A model generated the notes under the pieces. The model was not told the origin of the DNA, made no database searches, and worked only from the letters and a program-made list of their open reading frames with translations. A program made the position numbers and the translations under genes. Positions 33,534-41,933 of a DNA stretch of 48,256 nucleotides are shown here, piece by piece (position 1 is the first letter of the stretch; every line of letters starts with the position of its first letter). The DNA is from Stramentimicrobium sp964433555 (GTDB lineage: Bacteria > Atribacterota > Phoenicimicrobiia > Phoenicimicrobiales > Stramentimicrobiaceae): positions 1-48,256 of the forward strand of contig CAYSRG010000018.1 in assembly GCA_964433555.1 (NCBI GenBank), given 5' to 3'.

Positions 33534-34892
33534 TTACCCTTGCAGTTCTGGCTTAGAGAAATATTCATTCACCTCTTTGGCCAAAATACCACTCAAGAAG
33601 ACTAGCCCGATTAAATTAGGAATAGCCATCAATCCATTAAGGGTATCAGTAAGTAACCAGACGAAGGGTACTTCCACTATTGAACCTAAAAAGGCTAAAA
33701 CAATAAATAGCCAGGCGTATGGTGTGGTGATAGAAGGACCTAAAATAAAGCGTCCACAGGTTTGGCCATAATAACACCAGGTTAGAAGGGTTGAATAACC
33801 AAATAAAAACGAACCAATAGCTACAATAGGTCCACCAACACCCTTCAGAACGGTGGAAAATGCATGTGCAGTGAGTGCAGTACTGGTAAGGCCAGTTCCC
33901 AAAGAATTAGTTACTACAATAACTATAGCGGTCATAGAACAAATGATTAAAGTATCGATCATTACTTCCACTGAACCCATAATGCCCTGACGAACCGGAT
34001 GTTTGGTTTGGGCTACTGCATGAGCCATACTGGCACTTCCTAAACCTGCTTCGTTGGAGAATATTCCTCTGGCTACTCCATATCTCATCGCTTGAGCTAC
34101 CGTTGCCCCAGCAAAACCTCCAAAAGCAGCTCTTCCGGTAAAGGCAGATTTAAATATTTCTCCAATAGCCCAGGGTAGCATATTAATTTTAGCAATTATA
34201 ATAATTAAAGCGCCAACCACATAAACAATAGCCATAAAGGGTACTAATCTTTCAGTAACTTCTCCGATACGTTTAATTCCTCCAATTACTACCAACCAGG
34301 TCAAGATGGTAAGAATAATACCAGTAATCCAGACTGGTATGTTAAACACGCTTTGTCCCACTAAAGCCATAGAGTTGGTTTGAACCATACAACCGATACC
34401 GAAGGCACATACTGCTCCAAACAAGGCAAATAACCAGCCCAGCCATTTCTGGCCCAAACCCTTAGTAATATAATACATAGCTCCACCTACAAAAACACCG
34501 TCTTTATCTTTGATACGGTATTTTACACCCAGAGTGGCTTCCCCTAATTTGGTAGCCATTCCGAATAAGGCAGTTATCCACATCCAGACCGCAGCTCCCG
34601 GTCCACCAGCAGCTATAGCGGTAGCTACACCGGCTATATTGCCATTACCTATGGTAGCTGCCAGAGCAGAACAAAGGGATTGAAAAGGAGTTATTTCTCC
34701 TTCTCCGAGTTTATCCTTATCCCTTTTAAAGAATCCTGAAAGAGTCACTCTCCAACCATAACCAATCTTTGAAAATTGTACACCGCCTATTCGTATAGTT
34801 AAATATATTCCCGTACCTACCAATAAAATCATCATAGGTGGTCCCCAGGCAAAGGCATTAATTTTATCTAACAATTCCATTATTGCTGTCAT
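33534..34892 (-). CDS. Sodium:alanine/glycine symporter (AGCS family)
   Basis: The 452-residue membrane protein belongs to the alanine or glycine:cation symporter family. It starts MTAIMELLDKINAFAWGPPM and has around ten hydrophobic segments. Family signatures are TPFQSLCSALAATIGNGNIA, GVATAIAAGGPGAAVWMW and GVARGIFSNEAGLGSASMAH. AAAGGAGAC precedes the ATG. It sits between gcvT and ald, so glycine and alanine are the natural substrates to propose; the exact specificity cannot be read from sequence alone. Confidence 0.93.
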   Translation of the reverse strand: MTAIMELLDKINAFAWGPPMMILLVGTGIYLTIRIGGVQFSKIGYGWRVTLSGFFKRDKDKLGEGEITPFQSLCSALAATIGNGNIAGVATAIAAGGPGAAVWMWITALFGMATKLGEATLGVKYRIKDKDGVFVGGAMYYITKGLGQKWLGWLFALFGAVCAFGIGCMVQTNSMALVGQSVFNIPVWITGIILTILTWLVVIGGIKRIGEVTERLVPFMAIVYVVGALIIIIAKINMLPWAIGEIFKSAFTGRAAFGGFAGATVAQAMRYGVARGIFSNEAGLGSASMAHAVAQTKHPVRQGIMGSVEVMIDTLIICSMTAIVIVVTNSLGTGLTSTALTAHAFSTVLKGVGGPIVAIGSFLFGYSTLLTWCYYGQTCGRFILGPSITTPYAWLFIVLAFLGSIVEVPFVWLLTDTLNGLMAIPNLIGLVFLSGILAKEVNEYFSKPELQG

Positions 34893-35030
34893 GTTAAAAA
34901 AGTCTCCTTTTTTATTTTTATAAAATTAATAAAATTTTAATCCAATTGTATAAACATCCTAAATGTAAGAAATAAAAAGGAAAGATTAATTTTAACAATT
35001 ACTTAAATATTTTATATCACCTCCCAACTA

Positions 35031-35058
35031 AACATAGAAATATATTTTATTTGTTCAA
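35031..35058 (-). promoter_or_regulatory. Weak candidate promoter upstream of agcS
   Basis: Read on the minus strand, TTGAAC (35058-35053) and TATGTT (35036-35031) are 16 bases apart in the 229-base gcvT-agcS gap. A second candidate closer to agcS is TTGGAT with TATAAA 17 bases on, but it would start transcription almost at the ribosome-binding site. Either could let agcS-ald be expressed apart from the gcv genes. Confidence 0.3.
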
Positions 35059-35121
35059 ATCACCTCCTTATTTATTTTATACTTTTTGCATTTATCGGTC
35101 TTTTTTTATTAATGATCTATG

Positions 35122-36246
35122 TTATCTTTTGTTAAAGGGAACCAGGAAGGGCATATCAACTACCTCTGCTGGCACTTCTTTATCTCTAATTAAGACTTTC
35201 ACTTTATTTCCTTTTTGGGTAAAGGGAACATCCAGAATGGCCATTGCATAAACTTTCTTCAAAGAAGGGCAATAATTGCCTGAAGTAATGTTTCCTATTT
35301 TTTTGATATTATGCCTCACTTCCATCCCATGACGTGGTATACCTCCCTGAGTTACAGAAAGACCAACTAATTTTCGTTTAATTCCTTCTTGTTGAATTTT
35401 AAGCAAAGCTTCTTTACCGATAAAATCTTTCTTATTAAATTTAACAGTCCAGCCTTGTCCACTTTCTAAAGGATTTACATTTTCATCAATATCATTACCA
35501 TATAACCAGTAACAAACTTCAAATCTAGTAGTATCCCTAGCTCCTAAACCACAGGGTTTTAAGCCATATTTTTCTCCTTCTAGTAGGGAATTAGTCCAGA
35601 TATCAATTATATCATCACTATTTGGTGTATATATTTCAAATCCATCTTCTCCAGTATATCCGGTACGTGATATTAGAACATCCTTCCCAAAAAGATTACC
35701 ATAAGTAAATTTAAATCTACCTAACTCTGCTAAGGAAGTCTCACCTTTAAAGAATGGATTTAACATCTTTTCAGCTAGCGGTCCCTGAATAGCTACTTCA
35801 CCGTATTTTCTACTTTTATTTTGTATTTCTACATCAAAACCTCTTCTATAGGTTTTGATCCATTGTTCATCCTTTTCGGAATAATTAGGTGATGCATTGA
35901 CTACTAGAAGGATAAAGCGGTTACTGACTTTATAAACAAAAAGGTCATCTACCTGGCCACCATGCTGATAACATATAGGTGAATATCTGATTGAATAGTC
36001 TTTCATATCGGATATTTGATTAGTTACCAGATAATCTACGAAGGGTAGGGCGTCTGCTCCTTTGACCTCTATTTCACCCATATGAGATACATCAAAGATC
36101 CCAACCTTTTCTCTAACTGCCATATGTTCTTCGATGATACTACTATATTGTACCGGCATATCAAATCCGTCAAAAGGAATCATACGCGCATTGAGACGAA
36201 GGTGTTCTTCGTGTAATGGGGTTTTTAACAAATTATTTTCACTCAT
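35122..36246 (-). CDS. gcvT: Glycine cleavage system T protein (aminomethyltransferase)
   Basis: GcvT takes the aminomethyl group from the lipoyl arm of GcvH and yields methylene-tetrahydrofolate and ammonium. I start at ATG 36246, giving MSENNLLKTPLHEEHLRLNA and 374 residues, because GGAGGTATATATAAG lies directly upstream; the longer frame to 36300 overlaps gcvPB. FDGFDMPVQYSSIIEEHMAV, GIFDVSHMGEIEVKG, SRTGYTGEDGFEIY and GLGARDTTRFE are family signatures. Confidence 0.96.
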   Translation of the reverse strand: MSENNLLKTPLHEEHLRLNARMIPFDGFDMPVQYSSIIEEHMAVREKVGIFDVSHMGEIEVKGADALPFVDYLVTNQISDMKDYSIRYSPICYQHGGQVDDLFVYKVSNRFILLVVNASPNYSEKDEQWIKTYRRGFDVEIQNKSRKYGEVAIQGPLAEKMLNPFFKGETSLAELGRFKFTYGNLFGKDVLISRTGYTGEDGFEIYTPNSDDIIDIWTNSLLEGEKYGLKPCGLGARDTTRFEVCYWLYGNDIDENVNPLESGQGWTVKFNKKDFIGKEALLKIQQEGIKRKLVGLSVTQGGIPRHGMEVRHNIKKIGNITSGNYCPSLKKVYAMAILDVPFTQKGNKVKVLIRDKEVPAEVVDMPFLVPFNKR

Positions 36247-36274
36247 CTTATATATACCTCCAGAATGTTTTTCA

Positions 36275-37780
36275 CTAAAAATTAATATCTTTCTCCTCAT
36301 AGTTTAGCTCACTTTTTAGCTTTAACTCGTCATCAAAAGTTAAAATCGGTCTTTTAACGGCTAAGGCGTCATCAGTTTGGCTGATAGGTGTTATGTGTGG
36401 AGCAGATTTTATAATATCGGGATTCTCTTCAGCTTCTTGGGCAATTTTTATCATAGCCTCTATAAAATTATCCAATACTTCTTTCCCTTCTGATTCTGGT
36501 GGTTCAATCATGATTGTTTCTTCAGCATATGGTTCAAAGTGAGGGAAATAGATAGTTGGTGGATGGAAACCATAATCCATTAGTCTCTTCGCAATATGTA
36601 AAGTCTTGATACCATATTTTTTATATTCCCGCCCAGTTAAAGTGCACTCATGCCCACAATATCTATCATAGGCTGGTTTGTAATATTTTTTGAGTTTTGT
36701 TAAAATATAGTTTGCATTGATAATACTCGCTTTGGAACATTGGAATAAATCTTCTGGTCCCAGAGAAAGTATCCAGGCAAATGATTTTACCAAAACTGAA
36801 AAATTACCCCAAAAACTGCGAACCATACCTATACTTTTTTCACCAACATCTTTAAAATAATATTTTCCTGACCTATCATTCAAAGCTATTAGGGGAGTTG
36901 GTAAATAAGGAATTAGCTTGTTCTTTACTCCAATTACACCCGCACCTGGTCCCCCGCCTCCATGAGGAGTGGAGAATGTCTTATGTAGATTAAGGTGTAC
37001 TACATCAAATCCGGCATCTCCTGGACGAATAATACCCAGAGAAGCATTAAGATTGGCTCCATCATAATAAAGCAAACCACCTTTACTGTGGATAATCTTT
37101 TCAATATCTTCAATACCTTCATCGTATAATCCAACTGTATTGGGATTAGTCAACATTAATCCTACAGTTTGTTCATCCATGGCTTTAGACAAGGATTCTA
37201 AATCAACTGTTCCTTTTTCATTTGATTTGATTTCCACAACTTCAAATCCACCCATAGCTGCAGAAGCAGGATTAGTGCCGTGAGCTGAATCCGGAATTAA
37301 CATTTTATTTCTCTTTTCTCCCAGATCAAGAAAATATTTTCTCATTATTAATATTCCGGTTAGTTCTCCATGAGCACCAGAAGCTGGTGCCATAGTATAT
37401 TGATCCATTCCTGTTATTTCACATAACAATTCATTAAGTCTATAAATTATTTCTAAGCTACCTTGAATCAAATCTGGAGAGGAGAAGGGATGAGCATAAA
37501 CAAAGTCATTTAGATTGGACATCTTTTCATTAATTCGCGGATTATATTTCATAGTACAGGAACCCAGAGGATATAATCCATCATCCACTCCATAGTTATA
37601 TTTTGAAAGCTGTGTAAAATGCCTGATAACATCAACTTCAGAAACTTCTGTTAATTGTTTTTTTTCTTTCTCGAGATATTCTTCAGATATGTGTTTTTCT
37701 AACTTAACATCATCGAATAAATCTTTAGTTAGAGAAAAACCGTCTCTACCTGGAACACTTTTTTCAAAAATTAGTTTCAT
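36275..37780 (-). CDS. gcvPB: Glycine dehydrogenase (decarboxylating) subunit 2
   Basis: This is the PLP-carrying half of the split P protein, which decarboxylates glycine and passes the aminomethyl group to GcvH. The 501-residue protein shows YPLGSCTMKYNPRINEKMS, the substrate region MAPASGAHGELTGIL and the PLP lysine segment HLNLHKTFSTPHGGGGPGAG. AGGAGG-type bases precede the ATG within the 11-base gap from gcvPA. The split gcvPA-gcvPB form is usual in Firmicutes and many anaerobes. Confidence 0.97.
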   Translation of the reverse strand: MKLIFEKSVPGRDGFSLTKDLFDDVKLEKHISEEYLEKEKKQLTEVSEVDVIRHFTQLSKYNYGVDDGLYPLGSCTMKYNPRINEKMSNLNDFVYAHPFSSPDLIQGSLEIIYRLNELLCEITGMDQYTMAPASGAHGELTGILIMRKYFLDLGEKRNKMLIPDSAHGTNPASAAMGGFEVVEIKSNEKGTVDLESLSKAMDEQTVGLMLTNPNTVGLYDEGIEDIEKIIHSKGGLLYYDGANLNASLGIIRPGDAGFDVVHLNLHKTFSTPHGGGGPGAGVIGVKNKLIPYLPTPLIALNDRSGKYYFKDVGEKSIGMVRSFWGNFSVLVKSFAWILSLGPEDLFQCSKASIINANYILTKLKKYYKPAYDRYCGHECTLTGREYKKYGIKTLHIAKRLMDYGFHPPTIYFPHFEPYAEETIMIEPPESEGKEVLDNFIEAMIKIAQEAEENPDIIKSAPHITPISQTDDALAVKRPILTFDDELKLKSELNYEEKDINF

Positions 37781-37791
37781 TTTATACCTCC

Positions 37792-39135
37792 TTATCGAGA
37801 TAAAAGATCAGCAATTTTATTCAATTCATCCCTGGAAAATATTTCTGTCACAGCAAAAAGTAGGCTCTGCTTAAATTTTTCTTCAGTATAAAATTGCCAA
37901 ATTGAAAGTGGTGGTATGAAGTTCTTTTCAATCAATCTTTTTTGTAAGCCTTCAATATCTCCTTGATAATTAAGTAAAAATTCATTGTAATAAGGATAAG
38001 TAAAAGGATTGGTAAATTTTCCAGATTTTAGTAATTGATGCTCTAAATAATGGGACTTTTTAAAATTGATTAGTGAATATTGATATAAACCTTCTGTGCC
38101 TAAAAGGGAAAGATATATATCGGCAGCAATTACATTCAGATTATGGTTTGTACACATATTAGAAGTTGCCTTTTCTCTCCTGATATCCTGTTCACGCGCT
38201 CTAAAGGTCATAACAAAAGACCTTTTACCATCTTTATCTTTTGTTTCTCCCACAATTCTTCCAGGTAACTGCCTTATAAACTCTTTTTTTGTAGCTAAAA
38301 AAGCATTATATGGACCACCAAAATTCAAATCCAATCCAAAAGATTGAGTATTACCAGCAACAATATCCACATTCATATTTCCAGGAGATTGTAGAATACC
38401 TAATGACATGGCTTCTACTATGACCTGAATAAGCAAGCCTTTATTCTGATGGATCATTTCCGTAATTTCCTGGATATGTTCAATTCCACCCAGGAAGTTA
38501 GGACTTTGAATTATTATTGCAGCTGTACTATCATCTAAAAAATGTTTAATCATATCAATTCCAGTCCTACCATTTTGAAATGGTAATTCTACAATTTGAA
38601 TATTATGTGGTTCCAGATAGGTTCTTACTACTTCCCGATAGTGAGGGTGAAGCAATGATGATACTAATATTTTATCTTTATGTGTTAATCTTATGGACAT
38701 TAACGCCGCTTCAGCAGTGGCAGAAGCTCCGTCAAAAATTGAAGGAACAACCACTTCCATTTTGGTTAAGCGAGAAATGTGACTCTGGAATTCAAATATG
38801 GCCTGCAAGGTTCCCTGACTCAACTCAGGCTGATAAGGAGTATAACAGGTCCAGAATTCTTCCCTCTGCAAAAGAGCCTTTTCTGCTTCTGGAATAAAAT
38901 GACAGTAGGCACCTGCTCCTAAGAGTGGTTTCATTTTATAAAAATCAGCATTTTTTTGTGCAATGAAAGCAATTTCTTCTTCAAGTTCATTTTCAGCAAG
39001 GGCAGGGGGAAGATTTAATTTTCTTTTTAATCTCACTTTTTTAGGTATACTGGTAATTAATTCTTCAAAAGAAGATACGCCAATTTCTTTCAACATTTCC
39101 CTTTGTTGTTCTTCAGTTGAGGGAATATATCTCAT
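37792..39135 (-). CDS. gcvPA: Glycine dehydrogenase (decarboxylating) subunit 1
   Basis: This is the N-terminal, PLP-fold half of the split P protein and forms a complex with GcvPB. The 447-residue product begins MRYIPSTEEQQREMLKEIGV and contains GAGAYCHFIPEAEKALLQRE, YTPYQPELSQGTLQAIFEFQ and FDGASATAEAALMS, all strongly conserved. It lacks the PLP lysine, as expected for subunit 1. AAAGAGGTG lies upstream of the ATG. Confidence 0.97.
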   Translation of the reverse strand: MRYIPSTEEQQREMLKEIGVSSFEELITSIPKKVRLKRKLNLPPALAENELEEEIAFIAQKNADFYKMKPLLGAGAYCHFIPEAEKALLQREEFWTCYTPYQPELSQGTLQAIFEFQSHISRLTKMEVVVPSIFDGASATAEAALMSIRLTHKDKILVSSLLHPHYREVVRTYLEPHNIQIVELPFQNGRTGIDMIKHFLDDSTAAIIIQSPNFLGGIEHIQEITEMIHQNKGLLIQVIVEAMSLGILQSPGNMNVDIVAGNTQSFGLDLNFGGPYNAFLATKKEFIRQLPGRIVGETKDKDGKRSFVMTFRAREQDIRREKATSNMCTNHNLNVIAADIYLSLLGTEGLYQYSLINFKKSHYLEHQLLKSGKFTNPFTYPYYNEFLLNYQGDIEGLQKRLIEKNFIPPLSIWQFYTEEKFKQSLLFAVTEIFSRDELNKIADLLSR

Positions 39136-39160
39136 TTAAATTCACCTCTTTAATATTTTT

Positions 39161-39547
39161 TTATTCTTTTCGATATTCGCTATAATCAGAAGCATTCATG
39201 AGTTCCTTTGTTTCATCAGGTTTACTAATCTTTATTTTAGCAAACCAACCTTCTCCAAAAGGATCCTTATTAATCTGGGATGGCTCATCAAGTATAGTTT
39301 GATTAACTTCAATGACCTCCCCACTAATTGGTGAGTAAACTTCTGAAACTGCCTTAACCGATTCTACAGTAGTGATTACATCTCCTTTGTTAAGTCTTTT
39401 CCCTTTTTTTATTTCTTCCACATAAACTATATCGCCTAATTGGTCCTGTGCATAATCAGTAATACCTATTGTTCCAACATCATTTTCTACTTTAATCCAT
39501 TCGTCGCTTTTACTGTAATATAATCCTTCCAGAACTTTAATAGACAT
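39161..39547 (-). CDS. gcvH: Glycine cleavage system H protein
   Basis: GcvH is the lipoyl-carrying shuttle of the glycine cleavage complex. The 128-residue protein begins MSIKVLEGLYYSKSDEWIKV and has GITDYAQDQLGDIVYVE and the lipoylation segment TTVESVKAVSEVYSPISGEV, where the lysine after ESV is the attachment site. Its length is typical. It is the second gene of the cluster, between fhs and gcvPA, with GGAGGTAAA before the ATG. Confidence 0.97.
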   Translation of the reverse strand: MSIKVLEGLYYSKSDEWIKVENDVGTIGITDYAQDQLGDIVYVEEIKKGKRLNKGDVITTVESVKAVSEVYSPISGEVIEVNQTILDEPSQINKDPFGEGWFAKIKISKPDETKELMNASDYSEYRKE

Positions 39548-39571
39548 TTATTTTACCTCCAATATTTTTAT

Positions 39572-41269
39572 TTAAAATAATCCAACAGTATTTCCTTCTT
39601 TATCAATATCAACTTTGGTCGCAGCGGGAATTGACGGTAAACCTGGCATAGTCATCATTGTGCCTAACAGTGGGTACAGGAAACCAGCTCCTACTGAAGC
39701 TCTTATATCTCTGATTGGTATTTTATAATTTCTGGGTCTACCTTTGACCGATGGGTCATGGGAAAGAGAAAGATGCGTTTTAGCCATACAGATAGGTAGA
39801 TTACCAAAGCCCACAGATTCAAAGAGTTTAATGTTCTTTTCTGCTTGATCCAGATAAGTTACTCCTTCAGCACCATATATTTTTGTGGCAATAATCTCAA
39901 TCTTTTCCTTAATACTTGCTTCTAAAGGATAAAGATGATGAAAACCATTTTCTTTTTCTGTAGCTTCTACCACTGCCTCTGCCAATTCAATACATCCAGA
40001 ACCACCTTTTGCCCAACCTTCATGGGTTACTACAGCTGAAGCTCCGGCTTTAAGACCCTTTTCTTTAATTAATTCTATCTCATCACGGGTATCAGTGGGG
40101 AAGCTATTAATTACTACAACTGGATTAATTCCATGCAACAACACATTTTCGATATGTTTTTCTAGATTTTCACATCCTTTTTCCACGGCAGGTAAATTTT
40201 CTTGAGCAAGCTTTTCCATATCCAGAGGCTTCCCTGCTACAACCTTTATAATCCCTCCATGCATTTTTAAAGCCCTTATAGTACATACGATAACGGCACA
40301 ATCAACCTTTAAATTACTGGTTCGACATTTAATGTTACACATTTTTTCAAAACCCATGTCAGAACCAAATCCTGATTCTGTAACTACATAATCAGCTAAT
40401 TTGGATGCAATTAAATCTGCCAGAACTGAATTATTGCCATGGGCAATATTGGCAAAGGGACCACAATGCATAAAGCAGGGACCATGTTCTAGTGTTTGGA
40501 TAAGATTAGGATTAAGAGCGTCTTTCAGAAGAACAGTCATCGCTCCAGCCGCTTTTAAATCTTCTGCAGTAACCGGTTGACCTTCTTTAGTATAGGCAAC
40601 TGTCATTTTGCTTAATCTTTCACGTAAATCAAATATATTAGTAGCCATAGCCAGAATAGCCATTACTTCGGAAGCAACTGTAATATCAAAACCTGTTTCT
40701 CTAGGGATGCCATTTTCTTTGCCTCGCAATCCGATAACAATGTTTCTTAGGGCACGATCTGAAATATCAACAACACGGTTAATACCAATACTATGGATAT
40801 CTATGTTCATTTTGTTACCTTTTTGCAAATGAGTATCCAGCATAGCACATAATAAATTGTTTGCTGCACCAACAGCATGAATATCACCAGTAAAATGTAA
40901 ATTCAAATCTTCCATTGGTACTACCTGTGAATACCCTCCACCGGCAGCACCACCTTTTATGCCAAAGACCGGGCCCATTGATGGTTCCCTTAAGGTGTTG
41001 ATTACTTTCTTGCCTAGTTTTGCCAATCCCTGACCCAGGCCTATAGAGGTAACAGTTTTACCTTCACCTAAAGGAGTGGGGGTAATAGCAGTTACTACAA
41101 TATATTTTGCTTGAGGGCAATCTGTAATTCTTTCTAGAATATTAGCTTTTACTTTAGCCTTGTATTTTCCGTACAGCTCTAATTCTTCTTCTTTTATTCC
41201 GATTGAATCAGCAATTTCAGTTATGGGAAGTAGTTTTGTCTTTTGAGCAATTTCTAGATCTGAAAACAT
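39572..41269 (-). CDS. fhs: Formate-tetrahydrofolate ligase
   Basis: Fhs links formate and tetrahydrofolate to 10-formyl-THF with ATP, or runs in reverse to make ATP from formyl-THF. The 565-residue protein contains the nucleotide loop TPTPLGEGKTVTSIGLGQGL, REPSMGPVFGIKGGAAGGGY, FTGDIHAVGAANNLL and the C-terminal PGLPSIPAATKVDID. AAGGAGG precedes the ATG. As first gene behind the glycine riboswitch it suggests disposal, or energy use, of C1 units released from glycine; folD is not in this window. Confidence 0.96.
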   Translation of the reverse strand: MFSDLEIAQKTKLLPITEIADSIGIKEEELELYGKYKAKVKANILERITDCPQAKYIVVTAITPTPLGEGKTVTSIGLGQGLAKLGKKVINTLREPSMGPVFGIKGGAAGGGYSQVVPMEDLNLHFTGDIHAVGAANNLLCAMLDTHLQKGNKMNIDIHSIGINRVVDISDRALRNIVIGLRGKENGIPRETGFDITVASEVMAILAMATNIFDLRERLSKMTVAYTKEGQPVTAEDLKAAGAMTVLLKDALNPNLIQTLEHGPCFMHCGPFANIAHGNNSVLADLIASKLADYVVTESGFGSDMGFEKMCNIKCRTSNLKVDCAVIVCTIRALKMHGGIIKVVAGKPLDMEKLAQENLPAVEKGCENLEKHIENVLLHGINPVVVINSFPTDTRDEIELIKEKGLKAGASAVVTHEGWAKGGSGCIELAEAVVEATEKENGFHHLYPLEASIKEKIEIIATKIYGAEGVTYLDQAEKNIKLFESVGFGNLPICMAKTHLSLSHDPSVKGRPRNYKIPIRDIRASVGAGFLYPLLGTMMTMPGLPSIPAATKVDIDKEGNTVGLF

Positions 41270-41390
41270 GTAATCCTCCTTATGGTTTTTATATATTCTT
41301 TATATTTAGAAGTATTAGAAACAGATCTAATATAGCATATTTTTTAGTAATCTTTTTTTAACATTATCTATAACTTATAAGTTATATAGT

Positions 41391-41437
41391 AAAAATAAAA
41401 AAGACAGGGTATTATATTTCTTTTATAAGACCCTGTC
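41391..41437 (-). terminator. Riboswitch-linked intrinsic terminator upstream of fhs
   Basis: On the minus strand GACAGGGT (from 41437 to 41430) pairs with ACCCTGTC (41410 to 41403) and is followed by six T residues. It comes right after the second glycine aptamer and about 120 bases before fhs. Its upstream arm starts just after the closing strand of aptamer 2, so competition between the two folds, with glycine preventing termination, is the natural model. Confidence 0.85.
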
Positions 41438-41439
41438 TT

Positions 41440-41660
41440 GGAACCTGAGAGATTTTTCCTCAAATAATATCATAGAAGAAAACCTAGTGTTAAATTTACA
41501 AATAATAAAATTAGTAAGGAAATTTCCCCTTCGGTGATATAAATATCTTTCCAGAGCTCTGTCCAATTTCGGTCCTTTTGCCTGAGAGTTTAGATGATTA
41601 TTCATCTTGCACCTTCGGCGTTTTTTCATACCGAAAAAACCTCTCCCGAAATTTTCATCC
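41440..41660 (-). promoter_or_regulatory. Tandem glycine riboswitch (gcvT motif)
   Basis: Reading the minus strand from 41660, aptamer 1 shows GGGAGAGG, then CGCCGAAGGTGCAAG (from 41620) and ACTCTCAGGCAAAAGGACCG. Aptamer 2 shows AGCTCTGGAAAG, ACCGAAGGGGAAA (near 41536-41524) and TCTCTCAGGTTCC. These are the landmark boxes of the two-aptamer glycine riboswitch; the second core deviates slightly (CACCGAAGGGGAAA against the usual CGCCGAAGGNGCAA). In the known family, glycine turns on gcv operons, and this one precedes fhs-gcvH-gcvPA-gcvPB-gcvT. Confidence 0.95.
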
Positions 41661-41682
41661 AGAATATATATTAATATATATT

Positions 41683-41711
41683 ATAATATTTTAGTTAAAA
41701 CAAATAGTCAA
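41683..41711 (-). promoter_or_regulatory. Promoter of the glycine riboswitch operon
   Basis: On the minus strand TTGACT (41711-41706) and TATTAT (41688-41683) are separated by 17 bases. Transcription would start around 41675, just ahead of the first aptamer, which is what the riboswitch layout requires. Confidence 0.7.
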
Positions 41712-41828
41712 GAAAAAGGAATGGTAATTAGAATAAATAAAAATATTTTAACTTTTTACATATTCTGACACATAGCTTGTTAAAATAAAAATAAATTTAT
41801 AATTTTTATACCTGAAAATAGTTATCTA

Positions 41829-41837
41829 TGCTATAAT
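41829..41837 (+). promoter_or_regulatory. Extended -10 promoter upstream of guaA
   Basis: TG at 41829-41830, one base, then TATAAT at 41832-41837 is a perfect extended -10 element; no good -35 box is visible. It diverges from the glycine operon promoter. Its leader would run about 90 bases to guaA. I looked for a purine riboswitch in this leader and did not see one. Confidence 0.5.
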
Positions 41838-41933
41838 TTAAAATGTTTTGATATTATATTTGATTAAATTATATAATATAAATGTGTTGATTACAAATTA
41901 TATGTATTATTTTTAAAGAAAGAGTATTGAAAA

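Noticed and set aside
41423..41629. 68-codon minus-strand open frame upstream of fhs
   Set aside because: It lies entirely within the tandem glycine riboswitch, and its sequence is explained by the conserved RNA boxes.
41838..41933. Purine riboswitch in the guaA leader
   Set aside because: The conserved purine-aptamer loops and closing stems are not visible in the AT-rich leader.
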